A DNA stretch of 64,000 nt from JBJSXJ01 sp044235425 (GTDB taxonomy: Bacteria > Planctomycetota > Planctomycetia > Pirellulales > Pirellulaceae). Numbering within the stretch: position 1 is the first letter of the stretch; each line of letters opens with the position of its first letter. This document shows, piece after piece, positions 19,401-27,000 of this stretch. Position numbers and translations under genes: made by a program. The DNA is taken from positions 61,881-125,880 of the forward strand of contig JBIIHW010000012.1 in NCBI GenBank assembly GCA_044235425.1, read 5' to 3'. Below the pieces are notes generated by a model. The model made no database searches. It saw only the letters and a program-made list of their open reading frames with translations, and was not told the origin of the DNA.

Positions 19401-20119
19401 AGCAGCTCGTGGATTCGCTTTTTGCAGCAGTGGAGAAATCATTCGACACCGAAGAGATCAGTTTAGATATCGACAGTCAGCGTGATTTAGGAAATAGCAT
19501 CAGCCTGGGCCGCCCCACGCGGGCCTGGATGTTCGCGTCGACCTCAAATGAGCGTGATCGACCCAGTCTGTCGTTGCCGCGAGTACAGGCGGTAGTCGAC
19601 GTACTGGAGGCATTTGGATGGCGTGCGTCACGGGCTGATCCACTCACCGCGCGCGATGAGTCGGTTCATATTTTGCAACCAGCCGTCCTGGCCAACAGTC
19701 CCGTTAGCATCTGGCTCACTCGACTTGATGATCACCATGCTTTTACTCGCTTCGCACTGGGTGACCGACTGACGCTTGATGAGCTGATCGATGAGTTATT
19801 CGAGCGGATCTTGAATCGGTCGCCCACCGCCACGGAGCGGGCTCGATATCGCGATCATTTGGAACCCGGATTTGCCCGTCGAGTGGCGGATTTATCCGCG
19901 GCGGTTGCGAATGAAAGCCAACCTCGACGCCAGCCTCCACGCTATGTTTCATGGTCCAATCATTTGACCGAAGAAGCGAATGAGGTGAAGGTGGAATTGG
20001 AATCTGCGGCACGCCGCGGCTCACCGCCTACCCGGATGTTACAGGCTGAATGGCGTGAGCGACTCGAAGATGCGATCTGGGCACTGCTGAATGCACCCGA
20101 ATGGATTTACCTCCCATGA
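16418..20119 (+). CDS. PSD1-type protein with N-terminal LamG-like domain
   Basis: A 1233-residue exported protein. After a signal peptide (about residues 1-30, ending near ARSAD) comes a LamG/concanavalin-like domain (about 35-265, with GGWHHIAVSYTFG and the ending LDDVRVWKR). A further beta-rich region with LLLRGRGAARLYID follows, perhaps PA14-like. The cytochrome C-like domain has CTTCH at 571-575. DUF1549 follows with the second motif CARCH (806-810), then DUF1553 (FAQVMANRIWRRFFGRGLVEP). ATG 16418, with GGAGAAA upstream, is chosen over an ATG at 16388 that lies inside the previous gene. The LamG module suggests binding to glycan or a protein surface; the biochemical role is unknown. Confidence 0.87.
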   Translation: MLNRHLTRLIAIGLLLTIGMLDCHRARSADTADGRSAERPVVEWRFEEDTNPEVPGPRPPLYPGFPSTNRARFFSGEAPWLTRPDAATAAESTDRVGPGESVTLEAWVRVQSLGEGQLAYIVGKGRSLKFPGADKNQNYALRIKGQGQQALVSFLFASQAEANKASDWHRWTSRSGFALGGGWHHIAVSYTFGKPANIRGFVDGRAVDGEWDMGGATTRPPVNDHDELAVGTGNGGGSGNVFRGWLDDVRVWKRTVPDTELIARFEYAQPAPRVERRQLTAGKILVELCAEGVPEANAWPIESPTTTERWWDETFAWFELPQSYVSTGVRADRAIPLLMRASSVMPIPRGKHRLLLRGRGAARLYIDEKLVLTTPFPPNSSDGHHPIPKDYLNLGPDFRFAPPGNREVWCEWTSDGGERVIVLETMVGSLTGKAKRRPELGETVVAISYEGQDSWQLLGHGAKPISYTDAGWASFEATERVRIAEINAARRAACRQEHAAYWHQRREAASSWLRATVETPVPPLPDGFPATNPIDHFLAEKIAAARAEAQRTKPGPIDFYRDIQPILTARCTTCHTGEQAASGLRLDAPLAAQHAGDSGRTTIQPGRAQDSELFQRIASQDANERMPPTGEPLTAEQVVLLKRWIDLGAPWPSVPLEYLDFTPPVSDDAFLRRLSLDTVGVIPTADELREFRRDSRPHKRAIWIDRRLADARWSDAWMGYWQDLLAENPNILNPTLNNTGPFRWWLQESLLDNKPLDLMITELIRMEGSKRFGGPAGFGEASQNDVPLAAKGTILSAALLGVELKCARCHDSPYHSWKQRDLFSLAAMMARTDLEVTKSSSVPLDKLHAGGRQPLIAVTLAPGTKVKPGWPFPELIAQNIADHLAEHPQDTRERLAALITAPENERFAQVMANRIWRRFFGRGLVEPVDDWQRGRNLHPELVRWLGRELVRSGYDVKHLARLMLNSHAYQRQQDSRQSITHPLFAAPAPRRLSAEQLVDSLFAAVEKSFDTEEISLDIDSQRDLGNSISLGRPTRAWMFASTSNERDRPSLSLPRVQAVVDVLEAFGWRASRADPLTARDESVHILQPAVLANSPVSIWLTRLDDHHAFTRFALGDRLTLDELIDELFERILNRSPTATERARYRDHLEPGFARRVADLSAAVANESQPRRQPPRYVSWSNHLTEEANEVKVELESAARRGSPPTRMLQAEWRERLEDAIWALLNAPEWIYLP

Positions 20120-21576
20120 CTCAGAAACGACGAAGTCCGGCTGAACCGTTGGCGCTCCTCACCGACTCACATCCACAGATCACTCGGCGGCGGTTTTTGG
20201 ATGAGTCATTGCAAGTGACCGGCCGTGCGGCGCTGGGCGCCGCGGCCACCGCTGCCGCTGGCTCCGCTATGGTCTCGCTGACAAGCGCAGTAGCGCAAGG
20301 CCCCGTCAGCGGTCGACTGTTCGCTGATGAAGTCCAAGTGTCAGCCGCGACGCCAGCGAAACTCCTGGGGCGCGCCGAACACTGTATTTTCCTTTGGCTC
20401 GGTGGCGGCATGGCGCAGATCGATACGTTTGATCCGAAGCGCCGAGGTGATTCACGGGCAAACCCTCGCCGCGCAGGCTCGGATTATGACTCCCTCGAAA
20501 CGGCAGTCACGAATGTACGTGTCTGCGAGCATTTGCGCCGGACCGCCGCTCTGGTCGATCGTCTGACGATCGTGCGTTCCGTACATCATGCGGTGGTCGA
20601 CGAGCATGCGTTCGCCACCAACCTGGTTCATACGGGTAGACGCACAAGCGGCAACGTTGTTTATCCATCACTCGGCTCCGTAATCGCACAGCAGCGTGGG
20701 GCAGTCGCGCCGAACGTTCCGGCTTATGTACTCATCGGGTATCCCAATGTCAGCCGAGGTCCCGGATTTCTGGGTGCGAAGCATGGTTACGTTTATTTGA
20801 CGGACACGAACGCCGGACCGGCGGGGTTTAGTCGGGCGGCCGATGTGGATGCGCGCCGGCAAAGTGATCGCGAGCGACTGCTGGGAGTGCTGCAGGATCG
20901 CGGCGGTGAGGGACGAAGCGGCGCGCGGCTGAGGGATGAGGGACGTCTGCAGGATGATTATCTGGCCGCTCAGCGCGAGAGCCTGCGGCTGGCGGGTCCC
21001 GAGTTTTTGCGACATTTTCGCTTGGAGGAAGAAGCTGCGTCGGTGCGTGCAGCGTATGGCGGCGAGTTTGGCCAGCGCTGTCTGCTTGCGCGTCGGCTGG
21101 TACAGGCCGGAGTACGGTTCATTGAGGTGTCGCACAATTTGAATTTTATCAATGGGACGGGCTGGGACACCCACAACCAGGGACAGCAGAAGCAGCATCT
21201 GCTGATCCAGGAACTGGACGCCGCACTAGCGGGACTGATCGTAGATCTCGAGCAGCAGCGATTGCTCGACCGAACTCTGGTGGTCGTGGCGACGGAGTTT
21301 GGTCGGCCGGCCGGGTTTGATGGTGGAGGCGGTCGCGGTCATCAAGGCAGCGCCTTCTCTATGGTCTTGGCGGGCGGTGGTCTGAAGCATCGCGGTGCTT
21401 GGGGCACAACGGATGAACTGAGCAAAGAGATTCTGGCCGATCCGGTGTCGATTCCCGACTTTCATGCGACGATTCAGGCCGCGCTGCAGATTGATCCCAG
21501 CACCGAGCTCTACGATGGTGCTCGTCCCGTGCCGATCACAGATGGAGGCCAAGTGATCCGCGGGCTGTTCGGGTAG
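20116..21576 (+). CDS. DUF1501 domain protein with Tat signal
   Basis: A 486-residue exported protein, partner of the LamG-PSD1 gene. The ATG at 20116 overlaps the preceding TGA in the classic ATGA arrangement, so it is preferred over an ATG at 20101. The N-terminus has a clear twin-arginine motif ITRRRFLDES followed by an Ala-rich hydrophobic core and an AVAQG cleavage region. DUF1501 motifs are FLWLGGGMAQIDTFDPK, GQRCLLARRLVQAG, WDTHNQG, ATEFGRP and GRGHQGSAF. It diverges from the first DUF1501 protein in this window, so the two pairs are not a recent duplication. Function is unknown. Confidence 0.88.
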   Translation: MTQKRRSPAEPLALLTDSHPQITRRRFLDESLQVTGRAALGAAATAAAGSAMVSLTSAVAQGPVSGRLFADEVQVSAATPAKLLGRAEHCIFLWLGGGMAQIDTFDPKRRGDSRANPRRAGSDYDSLETAVTNVRVCEHLRRTAALVDRLTIVRSVHHAVVDEHAFATNLVHTGRRTSGNVVYPSLGSVIAQQRGAVAPNVPAYVLIGYPNVSRGPGFLGAKHGYVYLTDTNAGPAGFSRAADVDARRQSDRERLLGVLQDRGGEGRSGARLRDEGRLQDDYLAAQRESLRLAGPEFLRHFRLEEEAASVRAAYGGEFGQRCLLARRLVQAGVRFIEVSHNLNFINGTGWDTHNQGQQKQHLLIQELDAALAGLIVDLEQQRLLDRTLVVVATEFGRPAGFDGGGGRGHQGSAFSMVLAGGGLKHRGAWGTTDELSKEILADPVSIPDFHATIQAALQIDPSTELYDGARPVPITDGGQVIRGLFG

Positions 21577-21604
21577 GAAAGGTGCCCAGGGCACGGCGAG
21601 GGGG

Positions 21605-21672
21605 CTCACGCAAAGGCGCAAAGAAGAGCGGAATAAAAATCATCCCTCAGCATCTTAGCGTCTTTGCGTGAG
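21605..21672. repeat. Imperfect inverted repeat in a convergent gap
   Basis: The arm at 21605-21624 (CTCACGCAAAGGCGCAAAGA) matches the reverse complement of 21653-21672 at 18 of 20 positions, with a 28-base loop. The CGCAAAGNCGCNAAG core resembles dispersed intergenic repeats found in many bacteria. It lies between convergent genes and could fold as a bidirectional terminator, though no T-run follows. Confidence 0.6.
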
Positions 21673-21741
21673 ACATCCTCAGCGCCTTGGCAGGAGACAT
21701 CCCGAGCGCCTTGGCAGGAGACATCCCGAGCGTCTTTGCGC
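21670..21741. repeat. 24-bp tandem repeat, three copies
   Basis: Copies lie at 21670-21693, 21694-21717 and 21718-21741. Each begins GAGACATCC and the first two end GCGCCTTGGCAG. The first differs from the second at two bases, and the third diverges at its end to GTCTTTGCGC, re-creating the arm sequence of the adjacent inverted repeat. It stops just before the end of the enolase-superfamily gene. Confidence 0.75.
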
Positions 21742-21744
21742 CGC

Positions 21745-23094
21745 TTAGAAGCCTAGGCCGGGGCCGGTGAGTGCGGCAGTGCCGACCGTGCCCGCAGTGA
21801 TGCGGAACATCGACGGGAATCGTTCTTCCCAGCCTTGATTGCCTGCGGGGCAGTACTGCCGACCATTTCCCTCGATCGCCGCAATCGTCGGGATACGAGC
21901 GGCGAGGCTGGCGGAATGTAGAAAGGAATAACCCACGCAGGTGAGATCCTGGACACACAGGAATAGCCCATATTTTTGCGCGGCAGCTCCCATGAGCAGG
22001 GCTTCCGTGTGACCTTTGCACGCCTTCAGCGCCACGCCCGAATAACCTTGCTCACGGGCCAGCAACAGACTTTCAAAATCGATGAGTGATTCATCGATGA
22101 CGACGGGCTTGATGCGAGCGGCGGCATGCATGCGGTTTTCGGGGAACCGCTTCAAGTCGCGATGCGTCGGCTGCTCGATGTACTGCACTCGCTCCAACGC
22201 CCGTGGCGATTGCAGCCGCAGTTGCTCGAGAAAATCGAGGACGTACTGCACTTGGGCGCACTTTTCGTTGAAGTCCAGCGAGTAGAACCAGGCGGTACAG
22301 CCGCGACGCGCCTGAGCCTCTTCCGACACTCGATTCACTTCCGTCACCCGCGCGACATCCCATGCCAGATTGTCGCCTGCCAATTTGATCTTCAAATGCG
22401 TCAGCCCGTTGTAGCCGATCCATTCGCCGAGTGTTTCAGGGAGACCATCTCCGACCGGAGTTGTCACGTCGGCGGGACTGAGCGGATCCAGGGCGCCCAC
22501 TAAATGATAGAGAGGCATCTGGGGCTTAGGCTGCCGCAGCGTGTAACGATCCAAGTACTCGCCCGCGAATTCCGGCCCCAGAAAGGAACTGAGGTCTTCA
22601 CTCACATAGTCCGGGCCAAGTAAGTCATAAGCATTGGCCCCCACCGCTCGACCAAACGCATCATGAATCGCGGCTTCCACGGGACTTGCCGATACCAACT
22701 GCGCCAGCGCCGGCAGGGGCTCGGCTAACTGCTGTCGCTGCTGGATGCCCCGTGCCAGCTCGTGATGTTCACAAGCCAAGGCGCGCGTGAGCTGCAGGGG
22801 ATGGGCCGTAAGGGTTTGAGCGGCGGCCTGCTGGGCTGCTTGCTGAGCGAATTCCAACATCGCGGCTAGTGCCTGTTCGCCATCGACCACCGCACTGGGC
22901 CAGGCCCAGGCATTAGCCAGGGGCATGGAACCGAATCCACGACCGATCTTTCCCGCACGCGTCTCGACATCGATCGTAACATTAAAGATCAACGCATCCA
23001 CGACCACTCGACCACCAAACTTGATTGGTGTTCGATAGGTCTTCAGATCCGTTGTGACTTCGACTGCCTTGATCCGAATGTCGGTGGGACGCAT
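21745..23094 (-). CDS. Enolase-superfamily enzyme, muconate-lactonizing-like
   Basis: A 449-residue cytosolic protein of the mandelate racemase/muconate lactonizing superfamily. The barrel residues can be placed: the KxK base motif K235-I-K237 in THLKIKLAG, a metal Asp in YSLDFNEK, a metal Glu in YIEQPTHRD, Asp334-Glu335 in VIDESL and the opposite-face lysines K357/K360 in LKACKGH. The KxK pattern puts it nearer the muconate-lactonizing subgroup than acid-sugar dehydratases of the mandelate racemase subgroup, so calling it fuconate dehydratase would be unsafe. It is convergent with the DUF1501 gene and downstream of a response regulator on its own strand. Confidence 0.8.
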   Translation of the reverse strand: MRPTDIRIKAVEVTTDLKTYRTPIKFGGRVVVDALIFNVTIDVETRAGKIGRGFGSMPLANAWAWPSAVVDGEQALAAMLEFAQQAAQQAAAQTLTAHPLQLTRALACEHHELARGIQQRQQLAEPLPALAQLVSASPVEAAIHDAFGRAVGANAYDLLGPDYVSEDLSSFLGPEFAGEYLDRYTLRQPKPQMPLYHLVGALDPLSPADVTTPVGDGLPETLGEWIGYNGLTHLKIKLAGDNLAWDVARVTEVNRVSEEAQARRGCTAWFYSLDFNEKCAQVQYVLDFLEQLRLQSPRALERVQYIEQPTHRDLKRFPENRMHAAARIKPVVIDESLIDFESLLLAREQGYSGVALKACKGHTEALLMGAAAQKYGLFLCVQDLTCVGYSFLHSASLAARIPTIAAIEGNGRQYCPAGNQGWEERFPSMFRITAGTVGTAALTGPGLGF

Positions 23095-23166
23095 ACGTCA
23101 TGTCACTCAAACGTTAGTGTCCCGTGATCCGCTAACCGGTTCAGAGGGCCCGGCGGGAGAGACAGA

Positions 23167-23208
23167 GACTAAACCAATCCGACTAGACCAATCCGACTAG
23201 ACCAATCC
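23167..23208. repeat. 14-bp tandem repeat spanning a stop codon
   Basis: Three copies of GACTAGACCAATCC lie at 23167-23180 (one mismatch), 23181-23194 and 23195-23208. On the minus strand the copy nearest the response-regulator gene encodes its last residues and stop codon (GLV, TAG at 23197-23199); the other copies lie beyond it and also carry stop triplets. Confidence 0.85.
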
Positions 23209-23829
23209 TTTACGCACGGCCCACACAGCGGCCTGTGTGCGATCCGACACGCCGAGCTTGCGCAGAATGTGCTGCACATGCTCTTTCACCGTTTCATAAC
23301 TGATCTGCATCGTCTTGGCGATCTCTTTGTTTGTCGCTCCGCTGGCCAGCTGTCGCAGCACTTCACTCTCACGCTGCGTGAGTGGCACATCCGAATCGAC
23401 ATTGATGCGTGGGGCAGCCAGCGCACCGGTCACGCGACGCAAACCTTCGCGGGTCCAAATCGATTGCCCTTCCGCCGCTTTGTGAATCGCATCGAGCAGT
23501 TGTTCGCGCGAGTTGCCTTTGAGCACATAGCCCGAGGCACACAGAGCGACCGCCCGTGCGATATAGCTGGGATTATCGTAAGCGGAAAAAATCAGTACGG
23601 GCAGATCGGGATGATCGAGCTTGATGCGGCCCAGGGCGTTGAGTCCATCGCCGTCGGCCATGCGGACGTCGAGCAGCACGACATCAATGCCACCCTTCTT
23701 AGCTTTAGCCACCCCTTCATCGCCACTTGAGGCTTCTGCCACCACTTGTACATCACTGCCTTGCAAAAGATTGCGTAGGCCGCAACGCACTACTTCATGA
23801 TCGTCGACAATTAATAAGCGAACTGCCAT
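23197..23829 (-). CDS. NarL/FixJ-type response regulator
   Basis: A 210-residue two-component response regulator. The receiver domain begins VRLLIVDDHEVVR with the acidic pocket, and has the phospho-acceptor Asp in VVLLDVRMADG and a Lys in YVLKGNSR. The C-terminal LuxR-type helix-turn-helix reads LTQRESEVLRQLASG then TNKEIAKTMQIS and TVKEHVQHILRKLGVSD. The frame stays open upstream to an ATG at 23934, but the receiver domain starts at the ATG at 23829, so that start is used. No histidine kinase lies next to it, so it is an orphan here. Its targets are not visible; the giant genes upstream on the same strand are candidates only by position. Confidence 0.9.
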   Translation of the reverse strand: MAVRLLIVDDHEVVRCGLRNLLQGSDVQVVAEASSGDEGVAKAKKGGIDVVLLDVRMADGDGLNALGRIKLDHPDLPVLIFSAYDNPSYIARAVALCASGYVLKGNSREQLLDAIHKAAEGQSIWTREGLRRVTGALAAPRINVDSDVPLTQRESEVLRQLASGATNKEIAKTMQISYETVKEHVQHILRKLGVSDRTQAAVWAVRKGLV

Positions 23830-24006
23830 TTGCCAGTGGTCCTGCTCTCCACCAGTTTCCTTACCGACGGAGAAAAAATCGAAATCGTGTCTGCCCGAAT
23901 CGCCGTGTTCAAGCCAGCGACTTGAATCGACCAACTGTTTGATCGCTCAACACGCCCGATAACGTACGTGATCGGAGTGCCGTATGCAATGTCCAACCCC
24001 TTGACA

Positions 24007-24037
24007 GAACCCCCGCTAGTAACTAGGCGAGGGGGCT
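24007..24037 (-). terminator. GC-rich hairpin after the first giant gene
   Basis: GAACCCCCGCTAG and CTAGGCGAGGGGGCTC pair around a TAA loop, with three bulged bases. On the minus strand it lies 16 bases past the stop codon of the giant gene. The downstream tract is only weakly T-rich, so intrinsic termination is likely but not certain. Confidence 0.4.
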
Positions 24038-24052
24038 CCAACTCTCTGCCAG

Positions 24053-27000
24053 CTAACCACCCAGGATATCGTCTAAGGCTGCATCCAGAGCGGCACCATG
24101 AGCGAAATCACTCGCCGACACCAGCGAGTCGAGTACCTCTTCCATCGGATCCCACGCGTTACCCGCTGAACGTGTCCCAGCATTCGACGACACCGGTGTG
24201 CTGAGCGGCATCATTACCGGAATCTCCAGCACTCGGCGAGCACGCCCAGAGGAGGAACCGAACAGCCCCGTTCCCAGATCGCCACCCAGATTCAGACTAC
24301 TGGTCGAGCTGCCTGAAGGCAGAGACAACAGCTGAATGGTCGAGTTGCTAACGGAAACGAGAACTTCATCCATCGCAGCTAAGCTACTGGTCGAACCACC
24401 TTCACCCTCGCCAGCTCCTTCACCCGTCACACCGCTGTTGAGGAAATTGATCACGATCAGACTGTCGTTCGGCGTGAGGAAGCCGTCGCCATTGACGTCG
24501 TAGAAGGGTGGCGGTGCCGCACCATTGGTGGGCAAGCGACGATCTGGACCCAAGTTGAGCGTATTCACGTTCAATTCGTTGATGATCAACAGCGCATCGA
24601 TCGGCGTCGTGAACGTATCGTTGTTTACGTCCATCACGCGCGGCGGATTTTGCCAGAGCGGCGGAGCCGGATTGATCGTGATCGTCACGGTAGCCGAGTT
24701 TGAAATGGCACCTGCGTCGTCACGGACGGTGTACTGGAACGTATCGCTGCCGGTGGTTGTTCCCGTAGGCGTATAGAGCACGGTTCCGTTGGCATTCACC
24801 ACCACCGAACCACGCGTGGGGTTGGCCGCAATCGAGACACTCGCCGGATCAATCGAGCCGTCGCTGTCAGAATCATTGGCCAGCACGGTAACCAGCACGG
24901 AACCGCCAACCGTGGTCGTAGCGGCATCGTTTACGGCGACCGGTGGGTTATTCGTGTTGTTAACCGTGATCGTCACCGTGGCGATGTTCGAGTTCAACTG
25001 ACCATCATTTGCACGGTACGTAAAGGTCACCGGTCCGACATAATTCGCAGCTGGACGATAGGTGAAGGAGCCGTCCGCACCCAACGTCAGGGTACCTGGA
25101 TTCGCCGACCCCGATACCGTCGGACCACTCACTCGCGTTGCCGTCAGCGGGCTACCTTCGACATCGCTGTCGTTCACTAACACGCCTTGGAGGGCGGAGC
25201 GGACAAGCGTCGTATTCTTGTCCATCGTGTAGCTATCGTTCACGGCGATCGGAGCGTCATTGACGGCCGTGACAACGACCGTGACGGTGCCCAGCGAGGT
25301 CTTCGGATCGGCGATTCCGTTGGTCTGTCCGTTATCCGTGATGCGATACTGGAACGTGTCCGTCCCAAAGAAGTTCGCGGCAGGCGTGTAGACGACATTA
25401 TTCCCCACCACCGCGACCGTACCGCCCTGAGCGCTGGTCGCGATCACGCCACCGAAGGTCAGCACTTGCGATGCTTCGTTCGACGGACCGGGAACGTCGT
25501 TGGCAATCAGCGTGGCGATCGAAACCGTCAGCGCCGTATCTTCAGCGGTCGTACGGCCAACCGGCGCTGGAATCGGCGGATCATTCACCGCCGTCACCGT
25601 GATCGACAGCACATCGGTATCGACAAGTGCTCCACCAGCACCCGTGTTGCCCTGGTCATCGGTGCGAATCGTGAGCGTGGCGGACCCAAAGTAATCAGCG
25701 GTCGGCACAAATCGCAGTCCACTCAAGGCCTGGTTCACTCCACTGACCGTTCCAAAGAACGTCATCGTCGCATCGCTCACACCATCCCCCGCTCCACCAC
25801 TGAAGCTGACGGCAAGCGTATCACCCAGAGTCAACAAGCCGTTGGTGGCGGTGAGTGTCACCTTGATCGTGCCGCTGCCGGCATCGACGTCGGATACGGT
25901 CAGCCAGTTGCCGTTTTCACTCAGGAAAATCAGAGGAATATCTTCCGGTGAGAACTGAGCAGCGGGCAAGTTGTTAACCGGTGCATCGTTGCGTGCGAGT
26001 ACATCTACGGTAACCGAACCGCTGCCGGTCAGGGCGCCACCGGTACCGGTGTTGCCCAAGTCGTCCACCTGGAAACTGATGCTCGTCGACCCACTGAAGT
26101 TACTCGCTGGCGTAAAGGCTAGTCCGTTGAGTGCACCGTTGATCGCCGAGGTGGTACCGCGGAACGTCATCGTCGCGTCAGCCGTCCCGTCACCCTGCGC
26201 ACCGGTGAAACTGAAGTCCAGTCCGGTAACCTGGCTCAGCGTCAGCAGGCCGTTCAGACTTGAAATCGTCACTTGAATTGCGTTGCTGCCGGAATCATCC
26301 ATGATCGTAATCACGTTGCCATTGGCGACGGAGAAGACCAGCGCGGTGTCTTCCAGCGTGCTCTGCGTTTGTGTCGGAGCATTGACCACGGGTGCGTCAT
26401 TGACCGCCGAAACCGTGATTGTGATCGAGTCCGTATCGATCTGAGCCTGATTGTTCACTCCCCCGACGAAGCCGCGATTACCAAGATCGCTCGTCGTGAT
26501 CACCAAGCTGTCGGTGCCATTGAAGTTGGCAGCACCGCGATAGGTCACTCCATTGATCACCGAGTTGACATCGGTGATGGGGCCGACGACTGTTACCGAG
26601 CCGGTACCGTTGTTGGTGACCGTCACACTGGCGAGTGAGTTGACAACCGTGATCAGACCATTGGCTGCGGCCAAGTTCACCGACACACGACCATCCCCCT
26701 CGTTTACATCGACATCGCTGACACCCAGGCGATTCGCTCCGGTGAGCGTCAAGTCGGTGTCTTCCGCTACGGTGAGCGTCACAGGAGTGGTGATCGGCGT
26801 ACCGGCGAGCAGATTGACTGGTGCATCGTTCTGCGGGATCACATTCACCGTGAAGGAATTGGTCACGATGAACGGTGCGGACGATGGCGAATTGCCCAGG
26901 TCATTCGTCGTGATGCTGACCGTGACCGCGCCGTTGAAGTCGGTCGGCGTGGCGAGCGTAAGTCCATTCAGGGCGGTGTTGATATTTCCGACCTGACCTT

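Noticed and set aside
21745..23094. Calling the enolase-superfamily gene L-fuconate dehydratase because of the fucose-like cluster
   Set aside because: Its KxK and opposite-face lysine pattern fits the muconate-lactonizing subgroup better, and it is 15 kb away on the other strand.
23830..23934. Longer start (ATG at 23934) for the response regulator
   Set aside because: The 35 extra residues are not part of a receiver domain, while the ATG at 23829 sits directly before VRLLIVDDHE.
24001..24030. TTGACA on the plus strand as a -35 promoter box
   Set aside because: It would point into the 3' end of the minus-strand giant gene, with no -10 box at the right distance and no plus-strand gene downstream.
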